DNA of 64,000 nucleotides, taken from positions 1,609,001-1,673,000 of the forward strand of contig BSBK01007029.1 of the NCBI GenBank assembly GCA_027943335.1. Reading direction: 5' to 3'. Shown here in pieces: positions 38,829 to 49,645 of the stretch (position 1 is the first letter of the stretch; each line of letters opens with the position of its first letter). The stretch is from Chamaecyparis obtusa. Its lineage: Eukaryota > Streptophyta > Pinopsida > Cupressales > Cupressaceae. Position numbers and translations under genes: made by a program. The notes beneath the pieces are model-generated. The model was not told the DNA's origin. It saw only the letters and a list, made by a program, of their open reading frames with translations, and did not search any database.

Positions 38829-39834
38829 GTCCTAGGCTTGGAAATAATGCTTGAGGAATTTCCCATTGACAGGCAATGAGACATCCCTACCAATGAGTGT
38901 CTTAATTCTAAATGCATTATCCCCAACAATTTTTGAAATCTGAAAAGGACCTTTCCACAGTTTGTCAAATTTATCATGTTGTCCTTTCTTTTCATGGGCT
39001 TTATCCCAATATAAAACCAAGTCAGAGATCCTGAAGGACTTGTTTTGTGTTCTTCTGTCAAACCAACGTTTTACTACCCTTGATGTTTAGCAAATTTCTC
39101 TAGGGCTTCATCTCTTCTCTCATCTAACTGCATCAGTTGAGTCAACCTGACTTGGACTTTGTCTTCATTCTCATCATAGTAATCTTGCATGAACCTCAAC
39201 GTTGGGATTTTCAATTGAATTGGGAACACAGGGTCTTGTCCATAAACCAGATGGTAAGGAGTAATTCCTATGGACTCTTTGACTCTTGTTTTATCTACCC
39301 ACAAAGCGTACCTCAGCTGTGTGTGCCAATCTCTTGGGTTCCTGTCTAAAAGTTTTCTGATCACAGTCAAAAGGTTCTTGTTTGTGGACTCTGCTAGGCC
39401 ATTTCCCTGGGGATAGTAACCTAATGAAAATTTTAAAATGATCCCATGATCAAATGCCCAATTATGAAACTTCAATGAAATGAAACCATAACCATTATCA
39501 TATACAAAAGTAGAAGGACACCCAAATCTTGTAGTAATTCTTTCCTCTAAGAACTTGATAACAATCTCAGCAGTGCAATTCTTGAAATCTTGAGCTTCTG
39601 ACCGTCGAGTACAGTAGTCAGTTGCGATTAGAATATACATGTGTTGCGAGGAGGAAGGTGGATTAATGGGACCAATGAAGTCAAGTCCCCACATCGCGAA
39701 AGGTCTCACCTCATTAACCGGCTGCAATGGCATTTCTGGGTTCCTCTCCCTCTTTGTCAATGTCTAGCAAACATGACAAGTCTTTACATGCTTGTGAGTG
39801 TCCTTGAACAAGGTTGTCCAATAGTATCCTGCTC
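38829..39834 (-). pseudogene. Integrase of the giant-LTR element
   Basis: The zinc finger end reads GYYWTTLFKDTHKHVKTCHV near 39780 and is followed by a stop. The core (39760-39074) has LDFIGPINPPSSSQHMYI, VYDNGYGF and GNGLAESTNK, so the D, D and E positions are kept, although GLAES replaces the usual GQAE. The C-terminal module lies in another frame (about 39061-38829) with DLVLYWDKAHEKKGQHDKFD and LWKGPFQIS, so a frameshift occurs near 39070. It would insert the element into DNA; this copy cannot make the full protein. Confidence 0.85.
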
Positions 39835-40670
39835 TTAGTATCCAATGTGTTGTAGCCAAACCTGATCCATGTCCTGTTCCCTATTTATCATGAAAATGTT
39901 CCAAATGTTTCTAGCTTCATCTTCTCCAACACATCTCAAATATATCCCTTCATGATTATGTTTGTATAACACTGCTCCTTGCAACATGTATCTTTTGCTC
40001 TTGAATTTCAATGCTCGCTTCTGTACTGGATTCAAATGTGAAGGGCACTGATGATTTAGAAAATAATTGATTATGTCCTCGTACCATTCATCGGGACGCA
40101 CATCCTCCAATTCATAAACTTGATGTACAAGTCCAGGTCCTTCTAATGCCATAGTCTGTGCCAATTGTTGTCCTCTGACCAATTTCATCGGCTGAATCTC
40201 TATGTCATATTCCTGGATAGTGGCGACCCACTTTCCTCTTCTCTCTCCAAGTTCATTTTGCATTAGAAGGGTCTTCACTGCTATGTCAGGCACAATTGCA
40301 TGGACTTTTCTTCTCAAGATGTAATGCATGAACTTCTTCATTACCTTCACCAAGGCATAGGCTTTCTTTTCCACATTTGGATAATTCAGTTCGTCCTCTC
40401 TGAAAGGTGCACTCGTGAACGCTATTGCATGCTCTTCACCTACGTCATTCTTCTGTGTTAAGATGGCAGCGCATGCATAATCAGAGGTGAAATAATATAT
40501 ATTGAATGGCCTCTCATAATCCGGACTTACTAAAACTAGTGCATTGACAATAGCTTGATTTATTTCTTCAAATGCCTTCTTTGTTGCTGGAGTCCCATCC
40601 ATTTTTGCATCTTTCTATAACATGTCATTTATTGGCTTCACTATTTCTACGAATGCAGATATGAACTTCC
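39835..40670 (-). pseudogene. Gypsy-type RNase H of the giant-LTR element
   Basis: The 255-codon frame (40602-39835) holds FNIYYFTSDYACAAILTQ (first Asp), the conserved FREDELNYPNVEKKAYALV, and VPDIAVKTLLMQNELGERRG, the standard order of the classical RNase H. It continues through a tether into the start of the integrase zinc region (YLRCVGEDEARNIW). A frameshift near 40670-40700 separates it from RT. Confidence 0.85.
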
Positions 40671-41420
40671 TCACGAAGTTGATCTTTCCAAAGAATGATT
40701 TGAGCTCTTTCTTGCTAGCTGGTAGGCCAAGTTAGAAATTGCCTCCACTCTCTCTGGATCTATCATGATTCCCCTCTCTGAAATTACATGTCCTAGGAGT
40801 TTCCCTTCAGTAACTCCAAACATACATTTCTTCAGATTCAAAGAAACTCTGAACTTTCTGCATCTCATGAAAACTTTCCTTAGGTCCAAAATGTGATTCT
40901 CTCTAATCTTTGAAAATACTATGATATCATCCATGTAGATGATGATACACTTGTCCTTTAAGTCTTTGAAAGCATAATCCATGGCCCTTTGAAATGTTGC
41001 ACCTACATTGATCAGGCCAAAAGGCATCCTCCTGTATGCAAATTTTCCCCACTTCGTGGTGAAAGTTGTTTTCAATCTATCTTCTTCTTCCACAATCACC
41101 TGATTGTACCCCGAATACCCATCCATAAATGTCATCATTTGTGCTCAGTTCACAACTTGCAAAACCTCATCTAGTGATGGCAATGGATAATTGTCCTTTT
41201 CTGATGATCTGTTCAAATTCCCGAAATCAACACATAACCTTATTTCTCCATTCTTCTTCCTAACTGGGACAAGATTGGCGACCCATGGTGAAAGCCTCAT
41301 TGGGAAGATGGTCTATGCATTTAGCAGCTTCTTTACTTCTTGGAATATCAATGGTTCTAACAAAGGATTAACTAGTCTCTGCTGTTGTCTGAATGGCTTA
41401 CTTCCTTCCTTCAGTGGAAT
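40671..41420 (-). pseudogene. Reverse transcriptase of the giant-LTR element
   Basis: RT starts in the end of the upstream frame (FRQQQRLVNPLLEPLIFQEV), passes stops at 41313 and about 41139, and reads NGEIRLCVDFGNLNRSSEKD, MTFMDGYSGYNQVIVEEED, TTKWGKFAYRRMPFGLINVG and the intact active site IIIYMDDIIVFS, then LNLKKCMFGVTEGKLLGHVI. The YMDD box is unchanged, unlike the YVDE of gypsy-1. The two stops and the following frameshift inactivate the copy. Confidence 0.9.
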
Positions 41421-42359
41421 TGTATGTGTGATGATGGAAGGATCGTATGTTTTCAAATCTTCATATCCCCAAGCAATCACATCTGGGAATTCCCTCATCA
41501 AACTAAGTATATCCACCTTCTCCTTAGGTGTGCAAACTTTCCCAATGTGAACTATTTTGGGACTATCCTCTATTCCCAAATTTACCTTTTCACACTCATC
41601 ACCCCCTGTGGGCTGATATGGCATTTTGTTGAAATGGTCCATGTCAAATATCCTTTCTAACTCAACCATTCCCTTTGGAATAGTGTTTGTCTTCAAGTTC
41701 ATAATTCCTTCTAAATTGATCTTCGCTTCCTCTTCTACTTCTCCATCAATGATTTGTGCTGTGAAAACATCTGAATTGGTCAAGAACTTGAGGATATGTC
41801 TATAGTCTTTGAACACTTGGAAGTTCTTGACATTATCTAGCACTGATGGGATTGACTCTAACTCAACTCTAAATTTCTTCAAACCTTCCAACTTAATTGG
41901 TGCTAGTGAGCTCGCAACCTGTGCAAGGGCGTTAGCCACCTTGTTACTTGCTCTATAGCTAAACTTGGTATTGAAGGCATCAAAGTCTTCTATCAGATCC
42001 CATACTCTATTTCTGTACCTTTTCAGTCTCTTGTCATGGCAAGCAAACTTCTGCTTCACTTGCTTAATTACTAAATATGAATCTCCAAACACATGAAGTA
42101 TCTTGGCACCTTTCTTGATAGCACACAACAAGCCTAAAATCAAAGCTTCATAATCCGCCATGTTGTTGGCACATGGAAATTGCAATCTATGTGCCTCCAA
42201 ATATGTTGCCCCTGTCGAGCTGACTAACTCAAATCCAGCTCCAACTCCTTGCTTAGTCTTAGAACCATCGAACCTTAATGTCCACACTCCATCACTTTCT
42301 TGATGACCCTTTTGGGAATCCTTGGACTTGTCTGATTCATCATTTTTCTTCACTTCCAT
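41421..42359 (-). pseudogene. Plant-type RNase H and linker located upstream of RT
   Basis: The frame at 42359-41313 begins with a second-type RNase H: LRFDGSKTKQGVGAGFELV (first Asp), NNMADYEALILGLLCAI (Glu), HVFGDSYLVIKQV (Asp) and NKVANALAQVAS, where the last Asp is Asn. After about 150 residues of linker it runs into RT. In the two other gypsies of this window the equivalent domain follows RT-RNase H, so the domain order differs between families. Protease lies just upstream in the same frame. Confidence 0.8.
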
Positions 42360-42557
42360 GTTGGGTGGTGCAATCTAGTTCTTTGTTTCACCCATCGTGC
42401 TACTTTCTGCTTCATCAACTTGTAGAACTTCAACCTTCTGTTTGCCATGTCAATCATCTCATTTCAGTGCCCCTGGGATTCTCTTCTCTACTTGTTCTAA
42501 TGCAATCTTGCACAAGGAGCAAGATAATTCCGAATGGAAGGCATTGTGGATTCTGCA

Positions 42558-43397
42558 CTAGTTGGGCAATAATAAGTCTCTCACTAATGTTCTGTTACCC
42601 AACTCTATACCTTGTTGTACAGCTCTTAACACAAAGTTTCTAAAATTTTTGAACATACCTTCACCCTTGTCGGATGAAGTTTCAGGATCTGATTCAACCA
42701 AGACCTCAGTGGAATCCATCCCTTCACTTATGATATTCAATGTCATTACTTCTTCCTTCGTAGGCTTATAGATTCCCATGCTTGTCTCTACAAACAATAT
42801 TTCATTTGGTTCCCCATACTCAGTAACTATCAATCTCAACCTTGGGGTGCTATCAATTTTGATTTGGTTGGAAAGTCCTCTCCATGGGAGCCACATGTGA
42901 GAAAAGTCAGTTGCCATGTACCCATTCAACCTTCTACCCCAATCCCTACCTAGGATCAAACCATATGAATCGGACACATCCACCATTGAAATATCTACCA
43001 TGTGCTCCATCCTTGGATCTAATGCCAACTGCATGTGTATGTTATGTAGTTCACCCACCACTAGCACCTCGGTCTTGTCCAATTGGGTAACCTTCTTGTT
43101 TGATCCTAAAGGCCTGATTCCCAACTTTCTACAAATAGCCAAAGGCATGACGTTACTTGATGCTCTTGAATCTATCAAACAATTATGAAGAAGCTTTCCA
43201 AATATCCTTACTGAGAGCAGGAATGGGGCTGGTTCATCTTTCCCTTGATAATATACCATTGGTGTCTTGTATACTTGCTTAGGCTTCATCCTGAAATCTG
43301 TTGGTTGGACTACTTCTACCTTCATTGTTTCCCTATTCTTTACCGGATCTTGACTCCTTTGAGTTTGTTGTGCTACTGGCATTGATCCTTGAGCCAC
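42558..43397 (-). pseudogene. Aspartic protease of the giant-LTR element
   Basis: Open for 279 codons. It contains FGKLLHNCLIDSRASSNVMP, the retropepsin active-site region in which the expected DSG is DSR (an AGA codon where GGA is expected, one G-to-A change), followed by ICRKLGIRPLG and the flap and second motif region SYGLILGRDWGRRLNGYMAT. It would cut Gag and Pol into mature proteins. The Gly loss probably kills activity in this copy. Confidence 0.8.
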
Positions 43398-43402
43398 ATA
43401 AA

Positions 43403-46400
43403 CTAGTTGAGGCTCTGGCTGTCTGTTGAAAATTTGAAATCACTGATGTCGCCATATGCAACCTCTTGTGTAGAGTTCTCCATCTCACCATATGAAATCC
43501 CTTGAGATGAATTTGTTGTGTTCCCACATGGAACGTCTTGGATCACATGTACTAAGTTAGGAGGAGGCCTCCCTGCTGTAGGAGTCACTTGAGTAGGTGA
43601 TGTTGCGCTTTGAGTGCGAGACCCTTGTGATTTTTTGTCCTTCAAACTATTAAGGAATGTATCCCTAATTTCCATTACCTTTAACAATTTGAGCAATGGG
43701 AGACTAATTTTGATCTTCTTCATCTCCTCTGTCACATTATGTCCTAGTCTTTTCAACTCATCATTATTCACAGAATTGTTCATTGTCCTTCCTCTGTTTG
43801 CTTCTTGTGTTGACATGACACTTTGTGACCCTTGAACATCCTAATTTCTTTTTTGTGTGCTATGCTAAGAAATCTGTTGTCCATTACCATTGTTGTAGTT
43901 ACCCTGTCTGTACTCAGGTGCATCCCTTGGAGGATTTGGTACATTACTTGCATTGGGATGTGGAGGCGTATTGTAATTGTTTGGAGCTATGGAGGATGTA
44001 AAATTTCCATCATTCCTCTTATTGTTATTGTTCCTCTGATAAAACCTTGCATTGCTAGCTGATTGTTAAAATGTTTGGTTCCCACCTATTCCTTGAACTA
44101 GAACAGTGTCACCCAATAGTGGGAAAGAAAAATTTGACCCATTGCTATACCCATTTTGATCTATTACCTCGTTAACTGGTCCATTGGCTGACTCAGGAGG
44201 GAATCTCCCTTGATGTTCCTCATATGCCTTGAACTTTGGTGGAAATGAAATCTCCTCAAAAGTCAAGCATTGATCATATCTTGTGGATGGAACAATTTCA
44301 TACCCCGTGACCTTAGTATCCTCCTGATTGATTGACTCATCTACCACTTTCTGAAATAGGTTAGATGCCTTCTTGAACTTAGCACATCCTAACTCCAAAT
44401 GTTGATCAGTCTCATGGAATCTGCAATATTGAGACAAGGCAGACTAAGCTAGGTAATATTCTCTCCACTGGCCTACTATCTGTTGGGGCTTGATTATCAA
44501 GTGGTGATACCACATTTCCATTGTTTGGGCCTGTGTTCCATGTCCTCTTTTGGTTAGACTGATTGTTATATCCTTGATCTTGTGACTGGCTACCACCTTG
44601 ATGATTGTTATTTTGATTGTTCCTCTGATAACCACCACCTTGGTTGTTTCTTTGATAGTCTTTGTCCTGATAGTTCCTTTGGTATCCACCTTCTTGATTA
44701 TTCCTCTGATATCCTCCTTGATAATTTCCACTTTGATAATTATTTCCTTGATTGCCTCCTTGATTGTTCCTCTGAATGACTTGGAGTTGATTGTTTTGAT
44801 TTCTCAAATAAGTGACCTCTATAGATAGTTTCTTGACTTGCTCAATCAATTCCTTCATCTCATCTTTATCTTCTTGTGTTCTTGTGGATGAACTTGCACC
44901 TTGCAAATAAATTGGCATTGGTGGTGGTGCCTGAGACAACGGAGGTCCTGGATGTACCACAAGCTGATTTGTAGGTGCCTGGTACATAAGTTGTGGAACT
45001 GGATTGTTCGGATACCTCACACTTGGGGGTTCCATTCCTTGTTGGCCTAACTACTTCCCTATTTCAATTGTTTTAGCATAAGCTTCATTCAATGTTGTGG
45101 GAGTTGGGTTCGCCATCCTTGTAAACATAGTTGTCTGACTGTCTAAGGCATTGTAGTATGCCTCCAAAGAACCCGCCTCCTGAATTGTGTAAGGGGCTTG
45201 CAATCTTGTGTAAGCATTGTGGAAATGATTGTTTAAGGAACTTATTGATTCTTTATCTTGTCTCCTGATGTCCACAAACTACCTATGTAACTCCAATGGT
45301 GTGGTGGGCATGCCAAATTTTCCTATAAATGCTTCTCTGAGCTGAAGCCATCTTGTTATAGATGACACCGACAAATTGACAAACCAATAATATGGTTCTT
45401 CCCCCAATGAGTAAGGGAAAATCCTACATGCTACATCCTCATGTTGAATCCTTCTGTTGCATAATGCATCTTCAAATACTTTGATATGCTCCTCAACTGT
45501 ATAGTTGGGGTCATTGACAAAGAACTTGGAGCAAAATCCTGATGGATTCTTTGATAGATCATGATATTGTTGAAACGAGATGGGTGAGGCATTGTTTTGA
45601 ATCCATGGTGGTTGAGCCATTGTTGATTGATTGACTTGAGCTTGAACTGGCTGACCCACTAGGGTTTGTATGTTTGAAACCTTTGAAACTTGAATTAGAC
45701 TACTTGAGGAGTTTTCCAAACTTGCAGTACTAGCTACCCAATGATTCCTTCCTTGTGAAATTGAAACTCAACTAAGTCCTCTTCTTGGTGTGGTGTAGAC
45801 CTTAGTAACCTCTTCTTCTTATCTGATTGTAGTTTCTCAAACCTTTTGGGATAGAAAGATCCAATTCTTCTATCTAGCTTGATTATAGTTCACACCCGAT
45901 TGATTGCCCCTAAGTTGAATTTCCCTCAAGGGTGGTCTGAGCTCGTCTATGGGCTTCTCTCTCTCTTTGAATCCTTTCTATTTCTTCTCTTTCCCACCTT
46001 CGTCGGATCTCTATTTCAATCCTTTCTTGCTCTCTTTGGAATGCAATGCCAACTTCCTCTTCTTGGTCTAAGATAGCTCTAGCAAATTGGTAATGTGTAT
46101 TATCTTCTCTATCACTCTAAATGAACTCCCCCAAATCAGAAATGATGTCTCCTTGTGTTTTGCTGATATCTAACTCTGGTTGCGCAACTAGGTAATGAGC
46201 ATACAAAGGCAGTACCATTTTAGTTCATCTCTTCAATTTTGCCTTCACAACTAGACTGGGATAACCTTTGTGCTTTCCTTTCTCTTTCAAGTTTCCTTGC
46301 AAGTTCTCTTTGTCATTCCAACCTTTGTTGAATTATCATTTCGATAGCTTGTGCTTTTCTTTCCTCTTGGTTCAACACGTTTGCTGCTCTCAGATACTCC

Positions 46401-46510
46401 CGATTGTCTGCCCTATCTTCCCAAGAAATTGTTCTCAAGGTAGAAACAATGTGATCTTGAAGTGTATCCCAAGTTGCTCTAGGTTGATTTGATCTAGGAA
46501 GCACCATCAT
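43403..46510 (-). pseudogene. Gag region of the giant-LTR element
   Basis: Pieces in order are 46510-46313 (coiled-coil N-terminus from an ATG 13 bases from the nested insertion point), a stop-rich part, 45719-45279 and 45275-45051 (Gag core: FFVNDPNYTVEEHIKVFEDA, WLQLREAFIGKFG, LNNHFHNAYTRLQAPY), 45035-44412 (Pro-rich then Gln/Asn/Gly-rich with repeats of GGYQRNNQ), 44437-44066 (a zinc-knuckle variant CRFHETDQHLELGC of the form CX2HX4HX4C) and 43816-43403 (Lys/Ser-rich). Gag would package the element RNA. Several stops and two or three frame changes break it, but the order is clear. Confidence 0.75.
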
Positions 46511-46517
46511 TCATCAT

Positions 46518-46522
46518 GGTTG
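46518..46522. other. Target site duplication GGTTG of the nested element (left copy)
   Basis: GGTTG precedes TGTAGACA here and follows TCTACA at 57600-57604, a perfect 5-base duplication. The insertion point is just upstream of the gag start of the older element. Confidence 0.95.
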
Positions 46523-47868
46523 TGTAGACACCGAAAAATCCTTCAGAAAATAAATTATTTTTATTTTTTGAAAATCCTTGATGACATCATCATTTATTAA
46601 TTAATTATTTATTTAATTAATTAATTTATTTTTATGGCATTAAATCCCTCTCTCTTAATTAAAAATCTTTAATTAAGGAATCTAGCCTAAAAATGTCATT
46701 TGGACATTATCCCTAATTTATTAATTATTTTAATTAATAAATTGCCCAAAAACTTCAAAAATAAATTAATTTATTTTTAATTTATTTTTTATCCCAAAGT
46801 TGGCCAAAATTCTAAAGAGCACTAAACTCTTCTAGAAAGTCCTAAACCTTCCTCTAAATGGGTCAAATCCCTAATCTAGTCCCTTCAAACCCTAAGCCTA
46901 GATATTTAATATTTATTAAATTTACCTTTAATAAATATCTAAATCTCACCCAAAGCCACTTGCCCATCCCTTTCTCCTAATCCTAATCCTAATCCCCTTT
47001 CTAATCTTGTCACACTCCATTAGCAAAAGGTTTACCAAAACTTATGCTAACCTCCTCCTTAGTCAACAAGGATTGCCACCTCTTGGCCACCTCTTGCAAA
47101 TGCATTTAAGGATGCATTTAAGCCTTCCTTATCTTTCTTACATGCATTCATTATGCATTTAAGACCTTCTTATCCCTTCCTTGCCACCTCTTAGCCTTGG
47201 GCACATTTACCAAATTGTGCACATGCCCTCAAACTTTCAACTCAATCCTCCCTTGACACTTGTCAGGACACTTGTCTTTGACTCAACCTTAACCTTAGCC
47301 CTAACTCTGACTCATTCTTTTAACCCAAGACCTTCCCTTTTCCTATAAATAGCCTCACTTCTTTGAGCAAACAATCCTCTCTCATCTTTCAACTCTCAAA
47401 CTCAATAGCAAAGTTATAATGCCATTTTCATTCTAGCATAAGCATAAACTCATCATTTTAGATCATTTTCAAGCTTAAATCACATCTAAATTAGCTTAAT
47501 GGGATTAACATAGATTTATTTCTTGTTTAATCTATCTTAGTTCATCTTTTAGCTTTGCATATTTGTGTGTTCTTGAGGCCTTTGAGGCAAAATAGGTTCC
47601 TCATACCTATTTTGTGTCATTTTGGGTCTTCTTGATCCTCAAATCATCATTTATCTTGCATGCTCCAAGTGCTTGAGTTTGCACACCCACATCCATTTAT
47701 ATCCAAGCATATCAAACGGTGCATGGGCGCATCCGTTTTAGGCTTAAACTGAGGTGGCTTTGATTTTAGTTTGTTTACCACTAAATTTGATTTGATTATA
47801 TGCTATGACGTTTGTTTGTCTTTGGCTTTCAAAACAGGTTTAGATGCACGCTCAAATCCTAGTCTACA
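46523..47868 (+). repeat. 5' LTR of the nested element (1346 bp)
   Basis: Starts TGTAGACACC, ends CTAGTCTACA. A TATA box TATAAATAG lies at 47344-47352, about 820 bases in, so U3 is long. GATGACATCATCATT near 46580 is conserved in the 3' LTR and in the gypsy-1 LTR. It is nearly identical to 56254-57599. Confidence 0.95.
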
Positions 47869-47871
47869 TTC

Positions 47872-47889
47872 TGGCACGCCCGGTAGGAC
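47872..47889 (+). promoter_or_regulatory. Primer binding site of the nested element
   Basis: TGGCACGCCCGGTAGGAC starts three bases after the LTR end. It begins with the TGG required to pair with a tRNA CCA end. I could not assign the tRNA with confidence. Confidence 0.7.
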
Positions 47890-49645
47890 ACTAACCACAA
47901 TCATTTTGATGAAATTATACTTTATATGCTTGTATTTTACAGGAAATAAAAGAAATGTCACCTTCATGAAAAGAAATGACGCTTACAGCAATTAAATGTC
48001 GCCTTCAAACAAAGAAATGTCGCCTTCATCAAAAGAAATGTCGCCTACAAACAATCCAGTCACGCCTTCTTGCAATGAAATCACGCTTTTGAGGAAAGAA
48101 ATGACGCCTATGAGCTCTGTTTTCACGCCTGCATAACTGAGATTTTCCTGTGATCGATAACTTCTGTTACGTCCCAGAATTCTTCTTCTGTCGCCTGCTT
48201 GTAAAGAAATCACGCCTGTAATGAAAGAAATCATGCCTCTGCATATTTATCTGTCACCTTTTGAGGTACAGTATGTCGCCTGTAAAAATGAAGTGTCACC
48301 TCTGCACTTTCCAGCGTCGCCTATAAGCTGGACAGTGTCGCTTTTTGGTTTTTTGTCTTAAGTTGCTTGGGACTGGTTTTTTTCACTTCTTTTATTACAG
48401 CAAAGGTCAAACTCAATCTTGAATGACATTAAGGAAATGAACTTAGGTCCTAAGTGTCATTGTCATTTTGAAAAGCTAACTCAATCTCGAATGCACTAAA
48501 GGAACGAACAACTCTATTCCCTATCTCGTTTCAAATTCCAAAGCAAGCAAACAAATTCAATCTTGAGTGATCTAAGGGATAAAACAAAGCTTTTTCAAAG
48601 TTCTTAAATCAACTCGCTAATCAAATCTTGAATGCACAAAAGGAAAGAACTTGCAAACATTCAATTCATTTACATTTTGAGGAAAAGAACAAATCAAAAT
48701 CTAATCACAAGTGTCTTCATTTCAAAGTTCAAACATCACTTAATCAAATTTGGGAAAATGAACAAAATCTGCTTGATATGCATGTAGGAGTTTTTCAATT
48801 CTTGCATAATCCTTGTTAGAGTAAGCGACGTGGAACATTTGAACTTGGACAAGTTCACCTGTTCTGCTTTTAGCGAGGCCTGTCCAAGGAGAAGCGCTTC
48901 CTCCTCGGAGAACGACCTCAAACCGGTATTCCCCCCGGCCGGTATACAAATAAGCGAATACCAAAAGAATCGCTTACATCTCCTAATCGCCGGGCGTTCG
49001 TGCCAAACACGTGTCTGGGGATGGTAAAAATTCCTCTCCCCCAGCATAATTGGCAAGGCTCTTAAGTGAGTCACGGATGATCAGCATAACCGGGTATGGA
49101 GACTCCACGGAATCATTAGCAAACTGATAAAATAGAGGCTACCCTATCTACATCCAAAAGTATCAAAATCCTTGTGCAAGGACCGATTCCAAGGGGTTTA
49201 CCGGGTCGCCTCAAGATTACTCACCATTTGTATTCCCTTCTAGGGGATACCAAGCTGTGGGCAAGAGATTTTGATACTCACCTTCCTTAGGTAGATCTGT
49301 TTGAAGTGCTTGATAGTCAAAGACCCGTGAAAACATTTGTCAAACATACACTTTTTCGAAAGCATTTATCAGAGTCTTTTATCTTGTTTGTATCTCACAA
49401 AGTTGCTTTGTCCTTTGTGAAGATTGCTTCTATCAAATCCTTTGCCAATGGAAAAACATCAAGCAGATCTATAACTTGGTTCGAAGGACAATCAGAGCAG
49501 CCATCCCAAAACTTGGTCATCTCCCTTCCCTTTGTCTGTCTTCTTCTAGAAAACCGTCTTCTTCTGTCAGTCATCCCAATCTGAGTCTTAGTCTTCCAAA
49601 CCATCTTCATCCTTCCTCCTTATCCAACTCATTCACAAAGTCATC
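47890..49645 (+). other. Long leader of the nested element
   Basis: The leader of about 1.75 kb has three parts: a 21-base tandem repeat (47947-48342); four worn copies of 'caaactcaatcttgaatg.actaaaggaaagaac' between about 48405 and 48655; and a more GC-rich block (48815-49280) with few A/T runs. No long ORF occurs before 49646. The minus-strand ORFs here look like shadows of repeats. It may hold packaging signals or an intron, but neither can be shown. Confidence 0.6.
47947..48342 (+). repeat. 21-bp tandem repeat coding heptapeptides in one frame
   Basis: The unit is near ATGTCGCCTTCAAACAAAGA plus A, with about 17 recognisable copies that decay to the right. In one frame it encodes repeats of the form MSPSNKE; this frame is open for 46 codons from the ATG at 47996 to the TAA at 48134-48136. 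Whether the small ORF is translated is unknown. Confidence 0.8.

Noticed and set aside
47992..48234. 80-codon minus-strand ORF with repeated VISL segments
   Set aside because: It is the reverse translation of the 21-bp leader repeat, which is open in several frames because of its composition.
47947..48342. CRISPR-like array
   Set aside because: Units are directly adjacent and degenerate without unique spacers, and the window is plant nuclear DNA.
48815..49280. GC-richer block as bacterial contamination or a tRNA/rRNA gene
   Set aside because: It is embedded inside a complete element with matching target duplications, and I see no tRNA cloverleaf or rRNA motif. It is kept only as a composition anomaly.
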